NCBI GenBank assembly: GCA_022316685.1 | Contig: JAKJHU010000377.1 | Span: 124,001 to 188,000 of the forward strand | Reading direction: 5' to 3' | Length of the DNA: 64,000 nt | Origin: Progne subis subis | Taxonomy: Eukaryota > Chordata > Aves > Passeriformes > Hirundinidae | Part shown: positions 1 through 10,492 of the stretch, one piece after another | How positions within the stretch are numbered: the stretch's first letter is position 1 | Layout of the letters: every line of letters begins with the position of its first letter | The notes under the pieces: generated by a model | The model's database searches: none | What the model was told of the DNA's origin: nothing | What the model saw: the letters and a program-made list of their open reading frames with translations, nothing else | Position numbers and translations under genes: made by a program

Positions 1-354
1 ACTCCGTTTTATATTGGGATGAGTTAACAGGGTGAATGATTTATTGCCTTGACTTTCACTCAAAGATACCAAAGAAGAGAGAAATATGACAACAAAATTC
101 TACTTATTTCGAATTGAAATCTATTAATTAAAAATTCTATAGAATTTTTAATTCTGACACATTTAATGATTTTTATTTTCATTTACCCCCAACATTCGGA
201 AAAACGTTTCTCTCAGGTTAAGCCTAAGGGAAAGAGTTTCTTAAAATTAACTCTTAACGATATTTGTCCACTTCACAATCCTTGTTATGCACAAGGAGGG
301 GGCAACTGGGCTCACACTGGGAGCAGCTACTTCCAGCACCGGGACCCCCAAACC

Positions 355-1000
355 CCTTTTCCCGGCCATCCCGCCCCTCCAGCCCCAGCGCCCCCCCGGG
401 GTCCCGCCAATCCCAGGGGTCCCCCCCTCTCGGGGTCCCCGCTCTGGGGCTCTGGGCCTCTCCTGTCTCCGCGGTCCCACTCAGGGCAGCCGCGGCTCTC
501 CCGGGGCTCCCCAAACCCGGTGTCCCCCCGCCTGTCACGCCGGTCCCGCGCTCCCCACGTGGCCCCGGCAGAGCTCGGAGCGCCCGGCCCGGGAAGCCCG
601 ACCCCCACCGCGGGGGGACCCGCATCCCCCCGCCCCCAACGGGGCTCTGCCGCCACCGCCACCGGGACCCCCAAAAACACCTCCCGAGGAGCCCCCGATG
701 TCCCCCCGAGGGGCATCTGCGCCTTGGCTTTGGATCCCTGCAAGCTACAAACATCCCCCAAAAACCCCAAACCCAGGGAGCCCCGGGATATTTGGGGCGA
801 GCTCCCCCTCCCCGGGCACCTGCGGGACGGGGGACGATGGTCCCGGGATTCTGTGGCTTCAGAGAGCGCTAGAGCCTCCCGCTACCTCCTCTCCTCTTCT
901 TCCTGCTGCTTCCTGCTGCCGCTGCGCCTCTTCCTCCCTCCCTCCTCCTCCTCCCCCGTTCCCTGAGCCCCTGGCAGCCCGCAGGAGCAGCGGGGATGGA
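355..1000. other. GC-rich, CpG-containing block (copy A)
   Basis: This block is very rich in C and G with many CpG dinucleotides and ends in a pyrimidine-rich run (about 890-960). Long open frames occur in several registers on both strands, as expected from composition alone, and none shows a domain I recognise. It lies on the downstream side of the FLOT1 remnants, which read on the minus strand. A CpG island or unrecognised exons are both possible. The sequence left of it (1-300) is AT-rich with no gene seen. Confidence 0.4.
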
Positions 1001-1478
1001 GCCGGGACAGGTTGGGATGAGAGAGGGGTGAGGGGGGATGCCAGCAGTGGGAGCGACTGGGCTGTACTGGGATCATACTGGGATCATACTGGGAGCGCGT
1101 GGGAGCAGCGCCATGGCTGCAGCCATCCAGGGGGATCCAGGTGGGATCCCACCACTACAGGGGTGTTTTTCCTCCCCATTTTAGGGTGTTTGTGAGTCCG
1201 CAGCCCCACAAGCCCCTTTTAAGGGTTGATCATGACGGCTTTAGTGACATTTTTAGGGAGGTCCCCGTTCCAAGCCCCTGTGGAGGAAGTTTTGCCCCCC
1301 AGGGTGGATTTTTGGGAATCTCTCTACTATCGTCGCTTTAAGAGCTCCCGCTCCTGTGGCTTCCCACTGGAACTCCCCTTAAAAGGGCAACACCACTCCC
1401 GTTGATTCCTGCAGAGGAGCCCCGGGGGGGGGTTGGTCCTGGGAGGGTTGGGGGTCCCGGGAGGGTTTGGGGGTCCCG

Positions 1479-1727
1479 GGTGATGCCGATGATGGAGATG
1501 GGTCCCTGTGTTGGGTACAAACTTTAGCGAGGGGTTCTTGGGGGGCTGTTGTAAGTTCTGGGTGGTTTTGGGGTCACGGTGGATTTTTGGGGGTTCCTGA
1601 GGGGAGTTTTCAGGGGTCTCGAAGGGGGGATTAGGTGATCCAAGGGGAACTCAAGGCTGTTTTGGGGAACCTGCTGGTGACAGAGATGGGGACCCCGTGC
1701 CTGGTATAAATCTTCTCAAGAGGGTCT
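1479..1727 (-). pseudogene. FLOT1: FLOT1 exon-3-like remnants, two extra decayed copies (copy A)
   Basis: Two further copies of the flotillin exon that sits at 1905-1995 follow it on the minus strand. The one at about 1671-1727 reads EKIYTRHGVPISVTS and still has a GT after its end. The one at about 1479-1530 is more decayed and keeps only pieces such as PISIIGITRD. The separations (roughly 190-240 bases) and the shared surrounding G-rich sequence suggest local tandem duplication of one exon with flanking intron. The first extra copy is closer to the usual flotillin wording (VPISVTG) than the best-preserved exon. None can be joined into a plausible full flotillin here. Confidence 0.6.
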
Positions 1728-1904
1728 GGGGGATTTTGGGAGGTCCCGTGGGAATTCTGATGTCCTGAGGGGGTTTGGGGGGGCTCTGTGTGGAGTTTTG
1801 CAGTCATGGGGAGTTTTTGGTGGGTCCAGGGATGTTTTTGGGATCCTGCGGAGGTTGGGGTGTCCCAGGGGGGTTTGGGGGTTCCCAGGATGTTTTGGGG
1901 GTAC

Positions 1905-1995
1905 CTGGGCGATGCCGGTGACAGAGCTGGGGACCCCGTGCCGGGTCTGAACCTTCTCACTGCGCTCGGGCAGCATCAGCGTGTTCAGGGAGATC
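1905..1995 (-). pseudogene. FLOT1: Flotillin-1 exon remnant (copy A)
   Basis: On the minus strand this 91-base exon begins after a CCCCCCAG acceptor, encodes [20 protein letters not shown] followed by [10 protein letters not shown], and ends before a GTAC donor. It matches the conserved N-terminal band-7/SPFH part of flotillin-1, a lipid-raft scaffold protein on the cytoplasmic side of membranes. Exon length (1 + 90 bases) and both splice edges are right, so the identity is strong. The upstream neighbour exon at 2068-2136 has damaged splice sites, and no downstream SPFH or coiled-coil exons were found. I call it a gene fragment. FLOT1 is a known MHC neighbour in vertebrates, which fits the class I remnants upstream on the same strand. 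Confidence 0.72.
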
Positions 1996-2067
1996 CTGGG
2001 GGGCCGGGGGGTCACCCCAAATCCCAGGGGACCCCAAATGCCAAGGGAGCCCCTGAACTCCGCTCAG

Positions 2068-2136
2068 CGCTGGATCTGCTGCAGGCAGAGGGGCACCAGC
2101 ACTCGGCCCCACCCCACCATCACAGGGGGCACAAAC
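2068..2136 (-). pseudogene. FLOT1: Flotillin-1 upstream exon remnant (copy A)
   Basis: The minus strand reads PPVMVGWGRVLVPLCLQQIQ plus a split arginine codon, matching the flotillin segment that ends CIQQIQR just before the ISLNTL exon. The exon end falls at the expected phase, but the donor GT is replaced (bases CT follow), and no AG acceptor lies just before the PPVMV codons. These losses support decay. The intron to the next exon is only about 70 bases. I did not find the first coding exon of flotillin. Confidence 0.68.
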
Positions 2137-2567
2137 GGGGCAGGGGCACGGACAGGTCGGGGGGGACCCCAAAGTGCTGGGGGAGGGAACACGGGGGGAC
2201 TCCCAGGAATCCCCGTGGGGGGATGAGGGGGGACCCAGGAGGAGTTTGGGGGGCTGGGTGGGTCATGGGGAACCCCCAGGAGTCTTGTGGGGGTGGGAAG
2301 GGCAAAGAACAGGGCGAGCCCCAGGATGGGTTTGGGGGGGAACCGGATTGGAGCTTCCGTGGCAGTGGGATGGGGATGAGATCTGCCTGCGGAATTCCAT
2401 AGGAATGGGATGGCAGTGAGATCCATCTACAGAATTCCCATGGCAATGGGACAGCAGTGGGATCCACCCATGGAGGTCCCATGGGAATTCGCACATTCCC
2501 AGAGTTTGCCCTCCTAAATCCCCCATTTCCAAATCCCACATTCCCATGGGAATTCCACCCTCCCCAC

Positions 2568-3584
2568 GCTTATGCTCCAGTGCCCCCCGCCCATATCTGA
2601 CAGATTTCCCGAGACATTCCAGGCAGGTGTGCCCCAGGGGATTTGTTCATTCCTCAGCCTGGAGCTCCTCATGTTCCCAGCGCCTCTTGGTGACCCAGGC
2701 AGCGCCGGCGGCCACCATGAATCTCCCGGATCCCGGCTGGGAGGAGAGGAATTCCCGGCGGTCGGAGCCGAGCCGATGGGATCCGCGATCGATCCAGTGG
2801 GACAGGAGGTGACAGCCGGAAAGCTCCTGCAGCGTGTGGAGACCTGGGCAAGGATTGGACCCACGGAGACCCACGGGATTGTGTCCCAGCCCCACGGAGC
2901 CCCATTGCAGCCACACGGACCCTCCAGGATCACGGACATGAACTGGGCCGGGCTCCGACAGCGCCACGGGCAGGGACCGCAGGGAGAGGAGAACTGGGGG
3001 GACACGGAGATTTGGGGAATGGGCGATCACGGCTGAAGGAAAGGGGCAATGGGGAGAGCAGGGAAGGGGCTTTGGGGGTTCCAGGATTGAGAAAAGGGGA
3101 GGGTGAGGTTGTATAGATGTGGGATAGGTGGGGTTAAGGGGTTTCCTGTACTTAGGAAAGGGAGCTCCAAGGGTCCCGGGTGTCCCCACTCCCAGCACAG
3201 GGCAGGGAAACCCGTGATGATTGGAAATAGGGATCCTCGGTGACGTCCTCAGTGTTGAGGGAAGGAGGGGATGAGTGCTGGGAAAGGCAGGAATTGGGAT
3301 CCCGGGGGTCTCTGGATCAAGGAAAATGGGGCTCTGGGGGCAGGGAGAGGCGGGATGGCCGGGAAAGGGGTGCACAGGTTGTTGGTGCTGGATCAGGGGG
3401 TGCAGGGTGGAACCCGTGCCCGGGAATGGGGGTTCGGGGGGATTGCGGCGCCCAGGAATGGGGGTGTAGGGCCCCGGGGTGCTCCGGAACGGGCGATCCA
3501 AGAGTCCCGGTGCCAGGGGTCCCCCTCCCCTCTCGCCGCCCCCCCGGGCCCCAGGAACGCCCCCAGCCCCAGCGCTGGAGCCAT
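2568..3584 (-). pseudogene. MHC class I pseudogene (leader, alpha-1 remnant, alpha-2; copy A)
   Basis: Class I heavy chains present peptides at the cell surface. On the minus strand a possible leader starts at the ATG 3584-3582 (MAPALGLGAFLGPG). About 590 bases on, a CCCCCCAG acceptor opens alpha-1 at 2993 (LLSLRSLPVALSEPGP), which loses its frame almost at once and is cut to about 150 bases. Alpha-2 follows at 2843-2568 with the correct 276-base length: HTLQELSGC, then REFLSSQPGSGRFMVAAGAA and VTKRRWEHEEL. A TGA stands at 2649-2647, and the rest (HTCLECLGKSVRYGRGALEH) is out of reach behind it. A one-base insertion shifts the alpha-2 start. No alpha-3 or membrane exon was found. The defects make a working class I chain very unlikely, but the family assignment is firm from the alpha-2 pattern. 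Confidence 0.72.
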
Positions 3585-3639
3585 GGCGCTGCTCCGCTGT
3601 GGCCCCGCCCACAGCCCCGGCCCCGCCCCCAGAGCCGCC

Positions 3640-3790
3640 TCCGGCCCCGCCATTGGCGCCGCTCTTTGCTGCTCGCCAATGGCAGGCCCGAAGCTGGAGT
3701 GACGTCACCGCGCGCTGGGCAGAAGCCAAAGTTCCCGAGGGAGCGCGGGGGGAGCGCAGGGCGGAATTCCCGGGAATTCTCCTGCATCCC
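3640..3790 (-). promoter_or_regulatory. MHC class I-type promoter (kB, ISRE-like, X2/CRE, Y/CCAAT; copy A)
   Basis: Read on the minus strand, toward the leader ATG, the order is: kB-like GGGAATTCC motifs (about 3764-3780), an ISRE-like ACTTTGGCTTCT (about 3722-3735), a perfect TGACGTCA (3707-3700, X2/CRE), then an inverted CCAAT about 20 bases on (3680-3676, Y-box position), a second CCAAT at 3656-3652, and GC boxes. Enhancer A, ISRE, X and Y in this order and spacing is the classical class I promoter layout. The X1/S half is not clear. The whole block is CpG-rich. Confidence 0.6.
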
Positions 3791-4490
3791 CTCCTGGCAT
3801 CGCCCGGGACCCTCCTCGGCCACGCCCTGCGGGACCCCCGGGCCGGGCTGTGCCCAACTCCCGGGGCTGCGCTCAAACTCTGCCTGGAGCCCGCTGGCTT
3901 CGGCCCGAAGCGGGGGAAGCCCCGCGATCCGCGGATCCATTTGTTCCTGCGGCTGCGGGTCCCAGCCCCGGCGGAGCGGGACTGGGCGCGGGCACTGCGA
4001 TCCCTGATCCCCGATCTCCTGCTCTCGCTCTCTCCTGTGCTCTCCCTTTCCTTCGGGCGATCATCAATCCCAGAGCGGCCGGAGAGCCCCGTGCCCAGGT
4101 CGGGTTTCCCAGGAAAGGGAGGCCTGGGGGTGAGGTGCCCTGGGCTGGCCTGGAATGGGGGTCCGGTGGTGCCCGGGCTGACGGGAACAGGGGATGCAGG
4201 GGCTGGGAGAGGAGGCTACCCGGGAAAGGGGGTGCAGGGGGTGTGGGCGCAGGATAAGGGGGTGCAGGGTGTCTCGGAGCTGGGGAAGGAGATGCGGGGG
4301 GGTCCCAGTGCCCAGGAATGGGGATTCCAGGGGGTGCCAGGGCGGCTCCCCAAAGCCCCTCCCGGGGTGGAGCAGGAGCTGGGTCGGGAGCTGTGGGGAG
4401 AGAAAAGGGGGTGAGCCCGGCATGGGGGGACATGGGGGAGTCCCACGCGCTCCGAGGGGGGGACACGACCCCCGGGGACCCGCCCTTTGG

Positions 4491-5640
4491 ACTGGGACAG
4501 GCTGGGATGGACTGGGACACCGGGATACACCGGGATACACCGGGGCCAGTACTGGCACCCACTGGGAGCAGGATCAGAGCACACTGGCACCCAGGAGGAC
4601 CAGAACTGGGCAACAGGGATCATCGTGGGACCAACAGGGATATATTGGGATTAGACTGAGAGTGACTGGGATCATACTGGTGGAAAGTGGAACCTTACTG
4701 GGCCAAGGAGATGTGACTGGGAATGACTATGAGTATGCTGAGGGCAACTGGAATATACTGGGAGTGTCTGTGACCATACTGGGGTGACTGGGAACACACT
4801 GAGAGGCACTGGGAGTGACTGGCTCTACACTGGGGGCAACTGGGAACCTGCTGGGGGGACTGGGATCATCGTGGTCTCATCCTGGGATCATACTTGAATG
4901 ACTGGGTCTGTGCTGGGGCAACTGAGAGCAACTGGGATCAGACTGGGAGGAAATGGGACCATGCTAGGAGTAACTGGGATGATGATGGTATCAGAGTAGG
5001 ACCATACTGGGAGTGACTGGATCTGTGCAACTGGGATTACACTGGCAGGAAATGGGATCATGCTGAGGACAACTGGGATCAGACTGGGAGCAACTGGCAA
5101 CACACTGAGGGTGACTAGGATCATTCTGGGATCATACTGGGAGTGACTGGGAGCAGGCTGAGGGCAACTGAGACCATCTTGGGGCCACTGGGATATACAG
5201 GGAGGGACTGGAATCATGCTGGAGTTGATTTTGAGTGGGTGTGAGCAACTGGAATCATGTTGGAGCAACTGGGAGTGAGTGGAAAGAAACTGGGATTTCC
5301 TGGGAGAGACCAGGAGTGACTGGGATCACAGAGGAACCATAAAGGCAGTTACAGGAATAATACTGGGAGTATCTGGGAGTGACTGGAACCTTGCAACTGG
5401 GACCATGCTAAGGGCAAATGGCACCATACTAGGAGTGACTGGGTTTGTACTGGAATCATACTGGGAAAGACTGGAGCCATAGTGGGAGTGACTGGGCTCA
5501 TACTGGAGGTAACAGGAACTGTACTGGGACTGCCTAGAACTATCGTAGGGGTGAATGGGAACTACTGGGATCATACTGGGAGAGACCAGGATGATACTGG
5601 GATCATACTGAGTGTAACTGAAGGTGACTGGGGTGACGGG
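4491..5640. repeat. Degenerate 'ACTGGGA' minisatellite (copy A)
   Basis: The plus strand is built from loosely repeated modules such as ACTGGGATCATACTGGGAG and TGACTGGG with 20-30 base higher-order spacing. There is no coding logic: the long open frames here are repetitive by-products. The same array is in copy B, and an independent larger array sits at 41035-42735. A short relative occurs at 1060-1100. Confidence 0.85.
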
Positions 5641-6240
5641 GAGCCACAGGGCCCATGCTGGGAGTGACCTGGGCCCCCCTGGGGGAACTGGGGGAACTGG
5701 CCCAGCTGGGGCTCAGGGTTGTTCTCCCCCAGGGCTGCCCCGGGTCCTGCTGTCACCCCCGGCCATACAGAGCAAGGGACAGGGGACAGCTGAGGGACAG
5801 GGCACAACCAGGGAACACGGCCTGGCCCAGGGACACTGAGCTCCAGCACTTTGGGCTGTTGTGCCCGGGCTGTTGCCCTTGGGCTCCCAGCACAGGCCCA
5901 GGGGGGAGAATAGAATCCCCTCCACAATCTGGTGTTTGTCTTGAAGCTTTGCTCTGGAACATTCCCAAGGAGCCACCTGCAGTGGCTGGAGCCCGGCCGG
6001 GTGCCCGGGGCCACCAAAGCCGCTCCGGCAGTGCCCTCCTGCCCCGGGCAGGGCAGGGAACACCCAAGGAAAGGCTCGTGCTGGGCTCAGGGCAGGGACA
6101 GGGCACTCCCCTGGTGCTGCCAGGGGCACAACAGAGCCGGCCTGGGGAAAGGATTGGCATTTATGTCCCATGGAATCCCAGCAGGGATTCCTTCTCATTT
6201 CACTGTTGTCACTGGACTGGTCATCAATTAAAATAATTTC
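5641..6240. other. No gene recognised (copy A, between minisatellite and class I remnant)
   Basis: Moderately GC-rich, unique-looking sequence conserved in copy B. I looked for class I alpha-3, membrane or tail exons on the minus strand downstream of the alpha-2 remnant and did not find a convincing one. Confidence 0.4.
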
Positions 6241-6417
6241 CTTATGGAAATCCCATGGCAGTGGGCTGGGGGCGAGATCCATCCATGGAATTCTCACCTG
6301 ACTGAGAGGAGACTGAGATTCAGCCGTGGAAATTCCATGGGAATTTCTGCATTGGCAAGTCCCTCCTTCCTGAATCCCACATTCCCATGGGAATTCTTCT
6401 TCCCTTCCCACACCCAC

Positions 6418-6683
6418 CTTTGTGCTCCAGTGCGTCCCGAGCATATATGATTTTGGGAGCCCTTCTACACCAGTTTGTCTCAGGTAATCATCTGCTCCAC
6501 CATGATCCCTTTGGATTCCCAGCACCTCGGGGTGATCCAGGCGGCACCGTTGGACACTGCAAAGCTCCCGGATCCCAGCTGGAAGGAGGTGCAATCCCAC
6601 CTGTCATAGCTGCACCACGGGATCCATGGATTCTCTGTTGGACAGGAGGTCACAGCTGGAAACCACCTGCACCCTGTGGAGAT
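6418..6683 (-). pseudogene. Second MHC class I alpha-2 exon remnant (copy A)
   Basis: The minus strand opens after a CCCAG acceptor and ends CTGGAGCACAAAG before GTGGGTG, a good donor. In between it keeps the alpha-2 pattern across frames: a CDLL-like start, YDRWDCTSFQLGSGSFAVSN, GAAWITPRCWESKGIM and then stop codons and frameshifts. The 266-base length is close to a normal alpha-2 exon. The following intron shares the ATTCCCATGGGAATGTGGGATT stretch family with the first class I pseudogene, so the two are diverged tandem copies lying about 4 kb apart in the same orientation. It is more decayed than the first. Confidence 0.65.
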
Positions 6684-6899
6684 CTGGGAACGAGGACAGA
6701 AGGGACCCATGGAGTCATGTCCCTGCCCTGTTGGAAACCAGATAGAAATCTCCCAGGAACCCATGAACATAGGCTTAGAGGCAGAAAAGAAAGCAGGGAT
6801 TGGTTTGAAACCCTTGGATAAACTGAGATACATAAAGTCACACAGACATGAAGTGGGGGTGTGAGTTTTAGTTTTAGGTGAGTAAAAATACACCTTAAA

Positions 6900-8300
6900 T
6901 TCCTTAAGCAAAGAAGAGACTGTATTAGTTGACAGAAAAGCCCTAAAGTCCAGTTTAAAGTTCAGTAGCATTACCTTGCCCAAAGTTAACTCGGACCTAA
7001 ACATAACATCAGCATACCATAGCATTGCTACCATTGCTAGACAGAATAGATGGGCTGTAGGCATAGGCCTTGTGTAAGAAATGACGAGCATTGTGGCACA
7101 ACTGTGTTAGACCAGGATAGGTGCAAAACGACAGGAATAGCATCGTGTTTGTAGCTGGTTGGATGATTTCTGAATATAATGCATTGTCTTGGGGGTGCTG
7201 CTGCTGCTTGGGACATGGGGACCCTGTGCAGGAAGGCATTTTGCATAATGGCACGGACTGTAACACTCTGACCTTCGTGAGACTGATCTGGCCATGTCAT
7301 AAACTACTTTTCTGACAAGCAGCAGCCTCTCTTGTCCCTCGGTTGGCCCGCTCCAACTTGACAGCTGTCCATCAGCAATGTGCCCGCTGCTCCTGCGTGC
7401 TGCCAGTCCTTCCCTGGCAGTGCCAGCAGGAGCTGCTCCTGCCGCCGGCCAGCTCCTCTGCCTGCAGTCCCTTCCCGTGCTGGCAGTACAAGCTCCCTCT
7501 TGCCTCCAGCCAAATGCCTGCCTGCACCTTGGGCTGGCTTTGCCGACTCTCTTCTTGCAAGTGTTTGACTCCCAGGCTTCTGCCCCAGCCCAGGGACATT
7601 TGTTATTTCCATCACCTGCTAGTTTTACACCATGAACCATTCTGGTTTTACCTAAGAGGTGAATCATGAGGATTGTGGTGCTTTCTTGTACACAACGTCC
7701 TGTTCAGACCAAGAACACGCTGTCCTTACATCTGAGATTGTGGCCGTTCCCACACCATTTATTCCGCACTGCATGACTAAAGAAAATCTCTCCTTTTCCT
7801 TACTAAGTTTAAGCTACAGCTTAGTGCAAATGTGTGTTAAAAGAGAATGAATCATCCCCCTTTTATTTTGCGGTCACTAGTGGATACCTCCATGAAGGAT
7901 ACAGAACAACTCAAAACTGTTGTGCATACAATGAAGAAAACGCAATACAAAACTTCATCTGGATTACGAGGTTAGAAAACCTGTTTTAATCTGGGTCACT
8001 GTTTCTCCCCACATCTACTTAAACTGACAATAAATTAAGCTGATTTTCTCCACGCTGAGGCAGTTTTGCAATGAAGCAGCTGAGATGTTAATTTTGAGGA
8101 ACTAAGGATTTTTAGGAAAGTTAATATAATAAGCTGCTGAATTATCTGAAGTAGATAGGTAATCTTTGTTCGCAGTTAACAGAAGCCGGATCTTAGATAA
8201 GCTACCTCGGATCTTGTAACTCGTTTCTTGTCAGGTTTATGTTTATGTAGTTGTGCTTGTAATGAAAAACAAAACGTGGTAAATAGGACATAAGATAGCT
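6900..8300. other. No gene recognised (copy A)
   Basis: Mixed-composition sequence shared with copy B. Short open frames on both strands (for example near 7340-7670) show no family features I recognise. AT content rises toward the LTR at the right end. Confidence 0.4.
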
Positions 8301-8339
8301 GCAGATTTCCTGCTTAAAGGACCCATTGAACACAGGAAA

Positions 8340-8712
8340 CTGTAAGGTCTACCAAGAAATCATTTCTCACAAATGCATTGAAAAGGTAGAAAGGTCAGGA
8401 CGAGGAAGACTCATCTTACTTGCTCATTTTGGGTGACCCCTCCCCAGAATAGACGCCCGACTCATTTTAAGAAACAAAGTACGCATGCTGAATAGCCTTT
8501 TTGCCAATTAGCATACGAAGCGAGGAATGGGAGGTGACAGGGGTATGAATATGCATTTGTATTTTGGATATTCAACACTTTTGTAAATAAAAGGCTTTGT
8601 AATTACCTGTGAATTTGGCAGTGCGAATTAGGGAAATATCTCGCGTGCTGCCCGGCCGTAATAAACATACACTTTCTAACTTAAAACTGTTAGAGAGTTT
8701 TTGTCCGTCACA
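8340..8712 (+). mobile_element. Probable solo LTR (copy A)
   Basis: The right part has LTR signals: TTGTAAATAAAAGGC, then AATAAA in CGTAATAAACATAC, a TGTTAGAGAG stretch and an end at CGTCACA (8712). No retroviral genes or primer site follow. The left edge is a guess, since I could not see a matching TG end or a target duplication. The same element is in copy B, so it predates the duplication. Confidence 0.4.
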
Positions 8713-8759
8713 GTCGGGTATCAATACTAGATCAATACCATCTTTGTTTAATAAGTCAG

Positions 8760-10480
8760 AAGAAGCTGTGGGGGGAAGGAGCCGCCCTGAGCAGGGCAGG
8801 TGCTGCTGCTGCTGAGAGCTGCTGTGTGGGGCAGGGCTGCTCCCAGCTCCAGACCAGCCTGGGCACAGCTCCGGAGGACGCTTGCCAAAAGAAGGTGAGC
8901 CTGGGATTGCTGTAAGGATCAGGAGCTTTCCTGACAGTGTTTCTATTTCCTACTTGGAAGAGGACGGGAAAGTTGGGGGATGACAAAAAGATTTTTGCTT
9001 TTAATACATTTTTCATATATTCATAGCTCTGTTAACTACTATTCTATAGTTATACATCTATAATCCTTAATTAACTCCATTCAACTACTATTACATAGTA
9101 GTAGATAAGTATAATCCTTAATTGACAGTAGTGTGTTTCCTACACTTTCTCTTAGATTTTAGAACAATAAGCTTTTAAACACATTCCTGAAATACTGTAT
9201 AATCTTAGTATCAGGAAGGGAACCTAGAGGATGAACATTTTGGTTTTTAACCACAGGGTGATCAGTCATAAAACAAGTAGGGCAAAGAAGCCCATGGTCC
9301 TATTCAAATGGATTTACCCACGGCTGTGTAACTGGGGCAACTGAATCTCCTACTGGATGTTCCTGTAAAATATACGAATTAATCACCCTTAATAAATGCT
9401 TGCAATCTAGGGCCGGGTATGCCACTCCCCTGATCTTGTCACTGTCACCTGGTGCTCTCAGGGAGGCTCTGGCATTTGCAGCAGCTGAGTCAGGCACTGC
9501 CCTTGGGATTGCTGCCAGGCAGCTGTGTCCATGGGAATGGGGTGTCCAAGCTTGCCTGTCACCTGTGGGGCTGTGGGCAAAGCAGTCCATGGGAAAGGGG
9601 AATGAGCTGAGCCCCCTCCCTGAGATCCCATCATGGGCACACCCGGGGATCTCCTTGCTGTGTCCTTCCAAGCTCTGAGCTGCCCTCCTGGTTGCAAATC
9701 TGTGCCATAGCCTCTGGGAATTCCCGGAATGTCCCACGGGGAAGCGCAGAGATGCCAGAGCTGAGGAAATGCTGTTGGGTTTGCCAAGGGAGCCGTGAGT
9801 GCCCTTGGCAGAAGGGGGTGCTGAGCCCTTGCCCAGAGACCTTTGGAGAGGCTGAGGCATTCAGGGATCCCTGTGCTCTGGGCAGGGTCTGGTTTATGCC
9901 AGGGTGACACGGGAGTGTGATTGTGCTCTGATTGCAGCCAAAGGTGCAAATCCAGGGCAGTTGGGAACAAGCCCATCCAGCCCCTCACCTTCCCTGAGCC
10001 ACAGGGAATCCTTTGCCTCTCACATCTCTCAATGGCAAACTGAGTGCAGAAGAAATTCTGGGGATTCCAGAGAACTGGGAATGACGTGTGAGCAGGAAAA
10101 TAATGGCTAAAATTCCTTCCTGCTCTCCATGTCCTTTAGAAGGGGGAGTGCAGATGACAACAAGCCTTTCTGCAATAGGAGTGATTCCACTAGCAAATCC
10201 TGAAGATCCAGCCTTGTCCCTCTGCCACATGGCCACAAACCCAGGGCGGCAGGGCAGGGATGGCTCCTGGAGAGCCCCCACGCACAGGCCTGGCTGCTCC
10301 TGGCACACTCAGACAGCACAACTGGAACCCAGGCAGGGACCTGGGTGAAGGTTGTCCCAGAGCAGGAACAAGGGTGGGTGAGTCACAGCGGGACAGTCTA
10401 CAGGGAATGGCCCAGGTTTGGCTCAAAGCAGCCTCTGCTGACTTGTCACTGTCCTTTATCCATGAACAGGTCCCCATGGG
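8760..10480. other. No gene recognised; AT-rich 9000-9200 (copy A)
   Basis: A short CAG/CTG-rich patch at 8800-8820 is followed by AT-rich DNA with TATAGTTATACATCTATAAT-like stretches (9000-9200), then moderately GC-rich sequence leading to the olfactory receptor. Copies A and B diverge most around 10030-10160, just upstream of the receptor, where small block differences are visible. Confidence 0.4.
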
Positions 10481-10492
10481 CAGGCACAGCAA

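Noticed and set aside
882..1076. Minus-strand EEEEGGRKRR...KQQEEEERR string considered as a flotillin coiled coil or class I tail
   Set aside because: The similarity is only compositional, derived from a GA-rich run, with no exon edges.
2647..3876. 409-codon minus-strand open frame (and its copy B partner)
   Set aside because: Not a single protein: it strings together promoter, intron and the class I exons. Only the exon parts are meaningful.
4494..5640. Frames reading IPVVPS/MIPVAPS repeats
   Set aside because: By-products of the ACTGGGA minisatellite.
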